This document shows positions 32,366 through 43,136 of a stretch of 64,000 bases of DNA, one piece after another (positions within the stretch are counted from its first letter, which is position 1; each line of letters starts with the position of its first letter). The notes beneath the pieces are model-generated. The model was given only the letters and a program-made list of their open reading frames with translations. It was not told the origin of the DNA and did not search any database. The position numbers and the translations under genes are program-made. The stretch lies in NCBI GenBank assembly GCA_020466095.1, contig CM035808.1:73029188-73093187 (forward strand). The letters are read 5' to 3'. The stretch comes from Chlorops oryzae (Eukaryota > Arthropoda > Insecta > Diptera > Chloropidae).

Positions 32366-33110
32366 TGTTGTGTCGTCTAGGGAGCGCGTCTAAGTAGCTT
32401 AACGCAAGGAATTACTCGAGACCGTTTAATATTGAATATAGCATTTATTGATTTATTTCAAAACGTAAACATTAAATCCTTAAGCTAACTAACTTTTATG
32501 ACCAATTCCCTAGCTAACACGGAGATCCAAACTTCAACGTCCTGGCTCGTGAGTAGGTGCGTTAAAGTTGAGATCTACTGAATACTTCGCTTCACGGTTC
32601 TTATCGTAGTCCTGCTCCAGTGCACGAATCTCAGTTTAAATAAAGAGATATTGCTGTTCTAGCAATATCGGTTGTTGCGACACTCTTCTGGGTCATCTCG
32701 ATTGTTGTTGTTGCGTGTTCCCAATATATCAGGCCGATCAGGTCAGCTTACTCATTGTTGTTGCGTGCTGCTGTTGCTTAATACCTCTAGCGTCAGCTTT
32801 ATTCCAGTCTTCGCCTGCTGCGTGTTGTTGTTGTTATTATTATTGGAGCAGGTCAGTATTTAAGACGATGAACTTCTTGTGCATAGCTTATGCGACATAA
32901 TTGCTGACTAGCTGTTTCGGCCATTTCGTCTTGCCGCTCACTCGCCCGATCCAATCGTCTGATGTTCTTAGTATTTGCGATCATTGGCTTTGATTGTTTA
33001 CGCCAGCGTTAATGTTTTATTGATTCTGAACGCCGGTGTTTTTGTTATTGTACTTTATCGCATATCGAAATAAGGTATAAGAACTGTTTGTGCGGTTGTG
33101 ACACACAACA
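32366..33110 (-). repeat. 3' LTR of element F
   Basis: TGTTGTGTCGTC...GACACACAACA, 745 bp. Carries several GTT/TTG trinucleotide runs. It differs from the 5' LTR mainly at five substitutions clustered around 32500-32535. Confidence 0.93.
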
Positions 33111-33130
33111 TTCCTTCCCTCCTTCCGCAA
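33111..33130 (-). promoter_or_regulatory. Polypurine tract of element F
   Basis: On the minus strand GGAAGGAGGGAAGGAA lies directly against the 3' LTR, the usual plus-strand primer site. Confidence 0.75.
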
Positions 33131-34856
33131 AGTCACGAGCATCGTGACTTTTCATCAAGTCATATTTTGTTGTGAGCTCCGTGTGGTGAAACGACTTTTC
33201 GACTTACGGTGCTTGCTGTATGGCTGCGTTGGAATTTAGTTAATTCCGCCGTTGTTTGTAGACCCGGCAATGTCATCGGTTATGCTATAGTAGCTGAAAT
33301 TGGTGTGGTTGACGTGCTGCTTCTTGATTATACCATAGTTGTTGTACTGCCTTTTGTAGTGTCTGGTGTTGTATTGCGAGTTCATTGGTCTCTCGCGCTG
33401 TTGTTGTGCTGCCGTGTTGTTGTTTGGTGTGGGATATGCCGCTTTCTGGTCATCCACATCTTTTCGTTTCATGGTGTGTGATCTCCGCGTTGAATAAAAG
33501 CTTTAAACTGATATTTCTTAACTCTACTATTTAAAAAATTACTATTACAATCAAAAAATTTACTTATTCTAAGTTTAAAAATCTTCTTTTATATATTCAT
33601 TTGTATTCTCTCTGTATTACATTCTAAACAAATATTTCCGTCAGTTTTTAGGTCGAAGCAAAATTATATTTTCTAATGATTTTACTATATACTTTAAAGC
33701 TTATCGAAATTCTTAGTTTAGACATTCCTGCAAATATTTTTTTTATATATATTACGGGGCAATTTATACATTTGTCAAATCTATTTCAAAACAATCGTAA
33801 GAATTTATACGTCAAAATCGTTTTTTTGAATCGAGATAATATTTTAAAATTTTATGTTCTGAGTTTGAATGAGTTTGGATGAAGCTTGCTATATAAATGT
33901 ATGCATGATTGTATGGTTTTGAATGCGAATGAAGCTTGCTATATGCTTGCTTATTAACTTCACTTGATCATTCGACTTTGATCGTGCGACATAAGCTCTT
34001 AACATTTGATATACTTATGTCTTAAATTGTAAGCATGTGCATGCATGAACGACCATCCATGCAAACACTTTTCTCATTTTAGGTATAGACTATATGGAAA
34101 TGTATTTTTTTTTTTTTTTTTTTCAATTTTTAATAATAATAGACCATAATAGACCCCTCTTAAAAAGTTTAAGGTTTGAAAACTTATATAAAAAATTTTT
34201 TGGATGGATCTTGATGATATGATGAATGTACATATGTATGTTTTTGAATGCACAGCGCTTTCAAGGTAGCTTAAATCTCACAAACGGACAAAACATATCT
34301 GTGTGCATTTCTTTTTGTTAAATTTTGATCGCGTTAAAAAAAAAACTTCAGATATATTAATGTAGGTTCTTATGTCGTCATCTCTGAAGTATGTGCATGT
34401 ATATATTTGCCATCCATGCAAATACTTTTGGATCTGTTAATATAAGTGTGCATATACTATTCGATTTACTTATTATTTTTTTTGTTTTTCATCAAGAAGT
34501 ATGTGCACATTTGCTTGAAAAATTTAGGCATGATTAGTGACCCTTTTACCTTCGCAATACTATTCCCTTTTTTTTTTTTAAAGTTGGAAGACCACTTCTT
34601 GCTTAGGTTTGCGATTTTTGTTGAAAAGTTGCTCTAGAAAAAATAGTAAAAAAAACGTATAGGTTAATGAGCCCTGAGTGCGAACTGTTAAAATTTTATT
34701 TTATTTATTCAATACTAATTTTTATTTAAAAAAAATGCATTAGCTTGTATGTTGCTTTAAAAAATCTTGTTTAATGTCTTAAAAACCAAAATTATTTGTA
34801 TCTTTACTTGAAACTAGCCATTGTTTTTTCGTTTATCATTTATTGAGTGAAGCATT
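33131..34856. other. F internal region between ORF and purine tract
   Basis: Very AT-rich, with no long ORF. A minus-strand open stretch of 78 codons (33236-33472) is rich in N, Q and R (NNNTAAQQQRERPMNSQYN) and may be the end of a lost gag or env gene. The plus-strand open stretch over the same bases is its shadow. Confidence 0.4.
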
Positions 34857-36452
34857 TTAAGGTACACAGAAATTGTGCGCGAAAACTTTGTCTAGAAGAG
34901 AAGTAACGATTTTGCTAATGAGAGTTCTTATATTGTGCTGGATGTCATGCCATTCAAAAATGTTGCTGCTGAGAACATATCTATACCCGTCGTGTTTCCA
35001 ATAATATGCTTTGTTCAGATCTCTATACTTTTGCTTATTCTTACGGACTCCGTGTCCGATTTCCACGTTTATCTTGTGCTCGAGTAGCCCGGTTTCGTTC
35101 GGGATTATTCTCGTCTCAGAGGGTGGAACTGTTACAGTCTTTTCTGTACGAATCCTATGCCCTCGTTCTAATAATTTCATCCGGTTTCCGTCAGTCCTAT
35201 CGGTAAACCTTTTACAAGTCTCATTTTTCAATAATATTCGTAAACATTTTTTATTCTTGGCGTCCGTTGCCATATCTTCAAACAAATATGTTTCTGCTCC
35301 TGAATCAACCAAACGAGATATGGTGTAATCGATAGCCTTGTTGCAGGGTAATTCGATCCACACATTGTCTTTAATTGAATTCTTCTCTGCAATAACGTTT
35401 CTCTTAAAAATCTTCTGCAATATAATTTCTTTACGCTCTTCTTCGAGTTGATTAAATATTTTCATGCTCGATGTCTTGTTAACACATTCTTTTTTCTGCC
35501 TGACTTTTCCCTTGCGCAAAATTTTTCCCTTGGAAAGGTTTTCTACATCAATTGTCTCCACTCCTATTGCCTTAGCTTTGATCGTCACTGTCTCTGCAGT
35601 ACAAATACTTTCGCTAACGTTGGCTATCGGAAGTGAGAGTGATGCTACATGTCTAGTTTTTTCATTATTTTTGCTATATGTGAGGTTATTTTCCTGTTCA
35701 ATTTTTCCAACAGGGTCATCTATTTGACTCTTGCTATCAGTTTCCTTGAAAAGTATGTCCAGTCCTTCAAAGTGATTATCGTTGTCAGAAAATTTTCCTA
35801 AAAATTCTCGCTTAATAAATTTTGTATAAATTTTAGTGCCAACTAACGGACTTACTGCGTTGTATGACATTAAATCTGATTCGTTCGTTTTGAGAGTTGT
35901 CTCAAGATCATTTAATTTTCCAAATGAAATAACTACTTTTTCTCTACTACTACGATTTTTGTGAAAACGATAAAATCTTACGGTTATGTTTTTAGCAAAG
36001 ATTATAAATAAATCTACTATCAAAATCCAGAACAATTGAAACATGCTGATTCTATCTTCGTCTTTATTTATACTGTATTCATCATCTTGAAAGTCTTGCC
36101 GTAATGTATCATTTAATGTTTCTATTCGTTCGGATTGAAAACATGTTATTAAATGTACGCTTTTATCTGATTTTGATGGAAGCCCATATTCGTAAGCTTG
36201 CTTTTTCTCTTCGTGCGAGTTCCTGCTCTCTCTACATTTCCAAATATTTTCTTTTTTACTCTCAATATGTTTTACTTTTCTAACCAACTCAAAGTTTATT
36301 TCATCTTCAACTCCAATATTTCGAAAATCTTTTTTAATTTTTAATAGATTTTCCTTTTTACTTTCTATATTTATTACTCTATTAAATATCGCGGACTTAT
36401 CTAAATCTTCAAAGAAGATCTTACCTCTGTTTAAATTTTTAAAGGACGGCAT
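34857..36452 (-). CDS. Element F ORF, 531 codons, retropepsin-like motif
   Basis: The only long intact ORF of the element; I do not recognise the whole protein. Residues 1-130 are charged and probably coiled. Residues about 137-155 (MFQLFWILIVDLFIIFA) form one membrane-like segment. The middle contains SESICTAETVTIKAKAI, resembling SERICVAESVTIQARVA in gypsy G (46030-46070). Residues about 360-395 hold VWIELPCNKA and LVDSGAETYLF, which looks like a retropepsin active site (D-S-G). The C-terminal 110 residues are basic and unfamiliar. A plausible origin is a gag-pro(-env) fusion left after pol was deleted. That it is unbroken while neighbours are riddled with stops is notable. Downstream of a short 80-codon ORF (36466-36708). 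Confidence 0.6.
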   Translation of the reverse strand: MPSFKNLNRGKIFFEDLDKSAIFNRVINIESKKENLLKIKKDFRNIGVEDEINFELVRKVKHIESKKENIWKCRESRNSHEEKKQAYEYGLPSKSDKSVHLITCFQSERIETLNDTLRQDFQDDEYSINKDEDRISMFQLFWILIVDLFIIFAKNITVRFYRFHKNRSSREKVVISFGKLNDLETTLKTNESDLMSYNAVSPLVGTKIYTKFIKREFLGKFSDNDNHFEGLDILFKETDSKSQIDDPVGKIEQENNLTYSKNNEKTRHVASLSLPIANVSESICTAETVTIKAKAIGVETIDVENLSKGKILRKGKVRQKKECVNKTSSMKIFNQLEEERKEIILQKIFKRNVIAEKNSIKDNVWIELPCNKAIDYTISRLVDSGAETYLFEDMATDAKNKKCLRILLKNETCKRFTDRTDGNRMKLLERGHRIRTEKTVTVPPSETRIIPNETGLLEHKINVEIGHGVRKNKQKYRDLNKAYYWKHDGYRYVLSSNIFEWHDIQHNIRTLISKIVTSLLDKVFAHNFCVP

Positions 36453-36904
36453 TATTGTATTTCTATTAGTTCGAATTCAAATAAGCGTTGATAAGTGGTT
36501 TTTCGCTTCGGACTACATTTTGGCTGTGATTGCAAAACCGTTTTTTAAATTTATTATGCCGTTTATTCTCAATATAACTTATGTTTCTAAAATATATGTA
36601 AAAACCCGTGCAATTATTATTCTGAGCCTCGGACGTGAATAAACAAGTGAATCTAACCAAAATACTGGAATTCATTGTTAACTTGTTAACAGTAAGGACT
36701 CTGGTCAAAAAAAAAATATTTTATTCTAAAGTTTTTTTTTTTTAACTCACCATATCTTTATGCGTGTCTTACGCTTTGTCGATCTTCTGCTTTCCGCCTT
36801 CCGATTACTTCTTTGGTCTTCAGCTCTGTCTTTTTACTCTATTTTATTATACAATTTTCGACTAATTTTGGATTTTCTTATACAACTCTTAATAAGCCGT
36901 ATTG

Positions 36905-37119
36905 CTAAGGTGTCCTTTGGAGTTATCAACTCTCCCAGACCCTGTTGGATTTGGTATCACCGCTCTCCAACAGTTTATAACAGTACAACTTAAATAAGGT
37001 TAATACAAAATCGGTGTTATTCCGTCCACTTCGCCCCATTTTTACTAAGGTGGCCTTTGGAGTTATCAACTCTCCCGGACCCTGTTGGATTTGGTATCAC
37101 CGCTCTCTAACAGTTTATA
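36905..37119 (-). repeat. Direct repeat in the F leader
   Basis: Two 75-base copies (36905-36979 and 37045-37119), period 140, with three mismatches by eye. Each contains GGAGTTATCAACTCTCCC and CCTGTTGGATTTGGTATCAC. They lie between the primer binding site and the ORF, where a packaging signal would be expected. Confidence 0.88.
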
Positions 37120-37233
37120 GTAACTGGTTCGAAAATAAGTGGAATATTCACCAACTTAAACCCATTACCAGGATTGTCGTTCTTTGAAAACCGCACGGAT
37201 CGTAGTTTCTTCCCGACTTACTTTAGTCGAAAA

Positions 37234-37245
37234 CCGGCTGCGCCA
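37234..37245 (-). promoter_or_regulatory. Primer binding site of element F
   Basis: TGGCGCAGCCGG on the minus strand, four bases inside the 5' LTR. It is one base from the TGGCGCAGTCGG serine-tRNA site used by the 17.6/297 group of gypsy elements. Confidence 0.8.
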
Positions 37246-37249
37246 TAAA

Positions 37250-37994
37250 TGTTGTGTCGTCTAGGGAGCGCGTCTAAGTAGCTTAACGCAAGGAATTACT
37301 CGAGACCGTTTAATATTGAATATAGCATTTATTGATTTATTTCAAAACGTAAACATTAAATCCTTAAGCTAACTAACTTTTATGAGCTATTCCCTTGCTA
37401 ACACGGAAATCCACACTTCAACGTCCTGGCTCGTGAGTAGGTGCGTTAAAGTTGAGATCTACTGAATACTTCGCTTCACGGTTCTTATCGTAGTCCTGCT
37501 CCAGTGCACGAATCTCAGTTTAAATAAAGAGATATTGCTGTTCTAGCAATATCGGTTGTTGCGACACTCTTCTGGGTCATCTCGATTGTTGTTGTTGCGT
37601 GTTCCCAATATATCAGGCCGATCAGGTCAGCTTACTCATTGTTGTTGCGTGCTGCTGTTGCTTAATACCTCTAGCGTCAGCTTTATTCCAGTCTTCGCCT
37701 GCTGCGTGTTGTTGTTGTTATTATTATTGGAGCAGGTCAGTATTTAAGACGATGAACTTCTTGTGCATAGCTTATGCGACATAATTGCTGACTAGCTGTT
37801 TCGGCCATTTCGTCTTGCCGCTCACTCGCCCGATCCAATCGTCTGATGTTCTTAGTATTTGCGATCATTGGCTTTGATTGTTTACGCCAGCGTTAATGTT
37901 TTATTGATTCTGAACGCCGGTGTTTTTGTTATTGTACTTTATCGCATATCGAAATAAGGTATAAGAACTGTTTGTGCGGTTGTGACACACAACA
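37250..37994 (-). repeat. 5' LTR of element F
   Basis: 745 bp, TGTTGTGTCGTC...GACACACAACA, followed by the ATAC target duplication. Confidence 0.93.
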
Positions 37995-40086
37995 ATACGC
38001 CATTTAGAAAGCCAATTTTGTATTTTGTTGAGATGATCTTGCAGTGTAGAAGTTGCAACACTAATGTCCTTGTGCTGACTAAGGACCCCTGTGTCATCCG
38101 CAAATGTTGAAATCACGATTCGATCGTTATAAGGAATATCTGCTGTGTATACTAGATAAAGAAAAGGCCCAACAACACTCCCTTGGGGTACTCCTGCATT
38201 GATTTCAAAACTTTTTGTAATGTACGAGTTATGTTTTACTTGGAACGTTCTATGTTTTAAATATGACTCAAAGATCGCGTGAAAATTAACGGGAAGTGGT
38301 TTTCTGATTTTGTACAACAATCCATCGTGTCAGACTTTATCGAATGCTTGCTGCACATCTATGAATACTGCAGAGCACTACTCCCGATTTTCATAGGCAA
38401 TCCTGATTTCGTTGGTAATTCGATTTACCTGTTCGATAGTACTGTGTTGTTTCCTAAACCCGAATTGATGTTTTGGAATTATATTCTGCTCTTGCAAATA
38501 AGGTGTTAATTTAGCTAAAAGAACCTTTTCGAATAGTTTTGAGAGGCAAGGGAGAAGGCTAATTGGTCTATAAGAGGATGTTTGGGTAGGGTCCTTTCCT
38601 GGCTGAGGCACCATTTTAATGACTGATCGTTTCCAATCTTTTGGAAAGTAACTGAATTTAATTATTGCATTGAACAAGACTGTTAAAAACTGTACTGCTA
38701 CAGATAGGATATTTTTTAACATTTTTGGAGTGACAAGATCATGTCCCGGGGCTTTTTTTGTCACAAGTTCATTTTTTATGATACCCGAAATTTTACTTGA
38801 ACTAATTTGGACGGAAATTCTGCGTGTATTTTCGGATTCGTTCGGAAGAGTATACTCAGAATTACTCGGATTCGGTTGGAATACTTTATTAAGGTGCAAA
38901 GCAAAAGCTGTAGCCTTCTCTTCGTCTGAGCGCGCCCAACCACTGTTGGGACACCGAACAAGTGTTTCGCTCTGCACAGGAGTCTTAAGAAAACGGCTTG
39001 CCAACCACAAGGAGCTACGATTTGAGCCTACAGGCGTAAGATTTTCGACAAAGTTGTGAGCTTTAGATTCTTTTTCCCTATTTAGAGCTATTCTAAGCTT
39101 TTTTTCTACTTCTTTTAGTTTGTTTTTGGCCAACGGAGACCGGGACCGTTGCCATTCGCGTCTGAGCCTTCGTTTTTCTGCGACGAGTTTTTCGATTTCT
39201 CTATTTGAGAAAGTCCTATTTGAGCTATATTCAAAACGAGGAGTCGCATTTTGCGCTGCTGATCCTAGATACGAATTAAACACAGTTACGGCGTCGTCAA
39301 TATGCTCATGGCATTCAATTTTATAATTCGTATGAATATGCGCACTTATGTATTTTTTGTATTTTAGCCAATTTGTACTTGGATTTGTTAAGCTGAGTGG
39401 ACGTTCAACTTCAACCGGATATTTATTTAAAGCAAATAAAACCGGGGAATGATCCGAGGAGAGGTCGGTAGTTGTTTTTGCAGAAATTAGCTCTCTTGCA
39501 ATACCTTTAGTTATACCAAAATCTAAGAGGTCTGGAATTTTTTGGAGATCTGTTGGCCGATAAGTTGGCTGTCTGGGAGATACAAAGTCAAGAGAATTAT
39601 TTTTATTGATAATTGCCTTGTATAATTGTTGACCCTTGGGATTGCACGTTCTGGAGCCCCAGAAAGTGTGCTTCGCATTATAGTTTCCTGCTGCTAGAAA
39701 CTTATCACCCAAAGTCTTAAAGAAGTCTAAGAACAGCGTTTCCGTAACACAAAAGCGCGGCGGGCAGTAGATTGCCGAAAGTACGATATTTTTCCCTTGC
39801 AATACGATGCAGATTGACGTTGCCTGAATAAATTCATAACTATAAGAATCCATAGAGAAATACTGTATTCTTCTACGAATGAGTATACCCGTGCCTCCAT
39901 GCGCCTTACCATCTGGGTGGTTGGTTTGATAAAATTTATACCCGGTGATTGAAAAGAAATTTTTATTTGTTAAATAAGTTTCAGAGAGAAGCATGACGTC
40001 AACTTCCTCTTGATTTAAAAAATTCTGAATCTCTAGTTTATGTTTTGTTAACCCGTTCGCATGCCAGGCACAAATTTTTAGAACAC

Positions 40087-41626
40087 TCATATCTTAGCTA
40101 AAAGTGCGGTCATTAATTGTGTTTGCATTTGCACAATTCTATCGAGCGAGCTTTGCATTGCTTGCATAAATTGTGATAAACTTTGAGTTAGAGTCGATAT
40201 CATAATCTCAAGATTATTATTCGCGTTAGAGGGAGAACTATTATTCATTGCAGATTTTAGAACATTTGCATACGAAATACCTGAAGTTGCAGGGTTGTTA
40301 TTAAGGTTTGGATTGGATAACGGTACAGAGATGTTTTTTGAAGGATTGCGAGCTGATTCTTTCTTGATATTAATTCGCTTTTTCAGGTCTTGATAAACTA
40401 GGCAACCTCTGTAGTTTGCAGTATGGTTTCCTTGGCAGTTACTACATTTAATTAATCTGCGATCATTTTGAGCTTTTTCGTTACAGACCGAACTATGGTG
40501 AAGATCGCCGCATATTACGCAAACGGGGCGCAGGGTGCAATATAACTTTGTGTGACCAAATTCCTGACAGTTGGCACATTGGATAGGACCATTTCTCTTG
40601 TGTGGCTCTTCGACCGTTATTTTACGATGCAAAAGGAATTGCAAGTTATATATTGGATGCGTTTCGTTTTTCTTAAGTTTTAAGTTGTCAGGCGAAAGAT
40701 CAACTTTAAACATGGGCCGCGGGATTTTCGCTTTATTAAATATATTTATGACCGATCTTGCATGGAAGCCCTTTTCCCCTAGCGCACTTTTTATATCATT
40801 TGTGTCAACTTCGGCTTCGATGCCTTTGATCACAACTGTTATACCTTTGCTACTCTTAAGCTGGTATGTATAAAAATTTTTATTTGCCCCTTCAAACTCT
40901 TTAACAACCCTGCGGAAACTGTCCTCAGTGGTAGTTTGGATTTTGGTTTCATGTATATTACCCTTTGTTAAGGGAACTACATGGAAATCGCTATATCCTA
41001 ATAATGTAGCCAATTTAGCAACAAGCGCGTTTGAGCTCCTCTCACGCAAATAGATTGGAGGCGGTTTAAGCTCTTTTTTTGGCTGATTTTCGGTTGAATT
41101 CTCGTTTGAGATTTCAGCCAATGGGGCGAAACGATTTCCCATTATTGTTTTTTGGGAAGCAGGGACTTCCGTTTTGTTAAGCTTGGCCCTAGAGTCATTT
41201 TTCCCGGAAGGGCTTCTTTTCCTTTTCGTTATATTAATATAACGGTGCATACCGATAAGCACCGCCTGCTGGTCATTTTGTTTTTGAATAGTTTGGTTTG
41301 GTTTTTTTTTCAGAAACAACTGCATTTTTGCTCTGATTGGGCGAAGAAAGTTTGGGAGTAGCGCTAGAAGTACTGGCTACAGGGGATTTTAAGGCTTTAC
41401 CCGAGGAAGTGTTGTTGCAGCTATTTTCCTTCATTACACATGAATTCATTACACTAACCGAATGCGACCTTTTCCTTTCGAAATGGCTTTTTAAGCTTGA
41501 AAATTGATTTGTACCTGGTTGAAGACTGTCAGACTGGTCCAGGTTGTCACCACTTTCGTTTATTTTCCTACTAGGAAGTTGCGGAACAGTATTGATATTT
41601 CCATATATTTGATGGTTTGTGTCCAC
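40087..41626 (-). pseudogene. Jockey ORF1 nucleic-acid-binding protein
   Basis: Two overlapping frames: the N-terminus (41273-41626) shifts near 41300 into a 412-codon frame (40087-41325). The latter carries an RNA-recognition-like middle (KGITVVIKGIEAEV, HARSVINIF) and three CCHC-type knuckles (CANCQEFGHTKLYC, CVICGDLHHSSVC, CSNCQGNHTANYRGC), then a Q-rich tail. Binds the element RNA by family. Apart from the one frameshift it is well preserved. Confidence 0.85.
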
Positions 41627-41639
41627 GCTTAGCTTTGGA

Positions 41640-41996
41640 GGCGATCTATTAACTGGCGTTTAAACCAGTATTTCCACCACCAGTTTGGAACACCTGTCAG
41701 CTGTAAACAGCTGCAGAGACCAGTTGTCTTTGTCTAGTGTGTGTCTGTAATTTGATTAAAATATAAAACCAAAACACATATATCTGTATGTTTGTTTGTC
41801 GCAATACTTAGCTTTACTATTTGGATGGAACGGCACCGAATTCACGACGAAACCTTGTATCCCGCTTTCCTTTGGGCTTCTGCCTAATTTTTACTTTAGT
41901 TTCACTAAATACGAACTTTAATTACTATTATTTCGATTTTTTACTGGAGCGCGAACTTTATTCGACTTTACTCGACCAGGGTTGCCAAGTACGTTC
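41640..41996 (-). other. 5' UTR of LINE H1
   Basis: Between the target duplication and the ORF1 start. Jockey-type elements carry an internal promoter here; no specific motif is claimed. A CTGGTCTCTGCAGCTG stretch is shared with the H2 5' region. Confidence 0.5.
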
Positions 41997-42328
41997 CATT
42001 ATAAAATGTATAACAAAAAAGACTATCTGGCGAAACTTATATAAAAATTAATCTGCCGACAATTAATAGCCTGGATGAGCTTTGTGACATAATTAAAAGG
42101 GAGTTCTTATAGCGTAGGAGTCTCGAAACAATTAGATCAGAAATAGCAGGAGCGGCGCAACAGAATACCAAGAAAGCGTCAGCATTTGGGGGAAAATTGG
42201 AGTTTCTATTGAATGAGACAGAAGAAATTATCAATAAGTCATGGAATTACTCAGAGGCAGAAGCTGCACCAAGCGAATATAAAAAACTGGCCACAAACAA
42301 GTTTGCTTTTGGTGTTTAGGATCCTTAT

Positions 42329-42790
42329 ATGCAAAATAGGCTCGAAACAAATAAGGATGAACCGTTTTCTGATTTAATAAAATTGGTAGAAGTGTCTGAA
42401 GATCTTTACATTGAAAATAATATAAAATCTAGTTCCAACCATTTTGTGAGTCAATGCCTTCTCACAGACCCTCAGCCAATCTTTTGTTCTTTTTGCAAGA
42501 TAGTAGGTCATACTTGCGAGATATGCCAGCAGAGAAGGAATACCCCTTACTGCGAGGTTTGTGCTGAATATGGGCATCAATATAGCAGAAAATGCTATTT
42601 AAGCGATAGCAGGACCACACGCTCGGATGCACAAATTTGCAGTTATTATGAAAGAAGAGGCCATATAGATAGTAATTGTTTTGGCAGGCTTAGGAATCTA
42701 TTTTGCAATATATGTAAAACAAAAGGTCACGAAAGTAATAGATTGTATAGATCAAGACGGAAAAACATCAATGGGCAGCCAAATCAGTAG
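42329..42790 (+). pseudogene. Gypsy G gag, unit 2, knuckle region
   Basis: 154 open codons with the same knuckle series as unit 1. The first knuckle has C where unit 1 has W (GHTCEIC), restoring the normal pattern. It is separated from its N-terminal half by LINE H1 and by a TAG near 42110. Confidence 0.78.
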
Positions 42791-42957
42791 AATTTCAGAC
42801 AACAATTCAATAAATAGAGCAAAATATAGAGCAGCCAAATTCAAACCCGAGACAGCATATTTATCCATTTAGATCTAAAAATATAAGCACTACAAATTTA
42901 AATGAAATAGGAAATCAGAATTTTAGTGCGCAAAATGTCAATCAAAAATCAAGTGAG

Positions 42958-43136
42958 CTTATTTTTAAGAAGAAATACCTAACTATACGCAATTTGAAAA
43001 TGGGGTTGCCTCTTCGATTTCTTTTTTTTTTTTTTTACAGATTTTTATATGAAAAATTTACGCTGATTTTTTAGAAAGAAACGCAATTTTCTTGTATAAT
43101 TGCACCTTTAGCACTAAAACTACTCATGAAAATCAA
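42958..43136. repeat. Fragment of element X inverted repeat at gag unit 2/3 junction
   Basis: The same roughly 180 bases as 29774-29953, at the equivalent position. Confidence 0.85.

Larger units (their letters stand above)
32328..37994 (-). mobile_element. Non-autonomous gypsy-type LTR element F
   Basis: Inserted in the H1 RT with a 4-bp duplication, ATAC (32324-32327 and 37995-37998). The minus-strand 5' LTR is 37250-37994 and the 3' LTR 32366-33110 (745 bp each). Primer binding site at 37234-37245 and purine tract at 33111-33130. The internal 4.1 kb has one long ORF with a retropepsin-like motif and no RT, RNase H or integrase. An extra 38 bases lie outside the 3' LTR. Confidence 0.88.
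31705..40090 (-). pseudogene. Jockey ORF2: endonuclease and reverse transcriptase, split by LTR element F
   Basis: The start is at 40090, overlapping the ORF1 stop as ATGA. Open to 38378 (570 codons): an APE-type endonuclease (residues about 1-230; LLSETYL, CNPKGQQLYKA, SSDHSPVLFAL) and the RT start (KKAPGHDLVTPKM, SYRPISLLPCLSKL). A TAG at 38378 and a TGA shortly after interrupt RT; it resumes with GVPQGSVVGPFLY and FADDTGVLS (38010-38320). LTR element F lies at 32328-37994, and the C-terminal part is 31705-32327. Endonuclease residue GNYNAKHTFWG has N where related H2 has D (GDFNAKHIFWG), probably damaging. Confidence 0.9.
31042..41996 (-). mobile_element. Jockey-type LINE H1 (about 5.3 kb without the inserted LTR element)
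   Basis: Minus strand: 5' UTR from 41996, ORF1 (40087-41626), ORF2 (31705-40090), 3' UTR with a minisatellite, and a poly-A tail seen as T's at 31041-31057. Bracketed by an 11-bp target duplication. No RNase H domain, as in the jockey clade. The plus-strand element at 58410-63529 is a diverged relative. Confidence 0.9.
29954..42957 (+). mobile_element. Gypsy element G, unit 2, split by a jockey LINE
   Basis: 29954-31041 and 41997-42957 are one leader-gag unit of about 2.2 kb interrupted by the minus-strand LINE H1. The target duplication CATTATAAAAT (31031-31041 and 41997-42007) marks the site within gag. The second half includes the knuckles at 42470-42790 (CSFCKIVGHTCEIC, CEVCAEYGHQYSRKC). 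Confidence 0.82.

Noticed and set aside
32672..32863. 63-codon leucine-rich ORF, duplicated at 37556-37747
   Set aside because: Lies inside the F LTRs and is produced by GTT/TTG microsatellite runs.
33209..33481. Plus-strand valine-rich open stretch in element F
   Set aside because: Opposite-strand shadow of an N/Q-rich minus-strand stretch.
34857..36452. Element F ORF as a host aspartyl protease gene
   Set aside because: Located between paired LTRs with PBS and purine tract; the D-S-G motif is better explained as retroviral-type protease residue.
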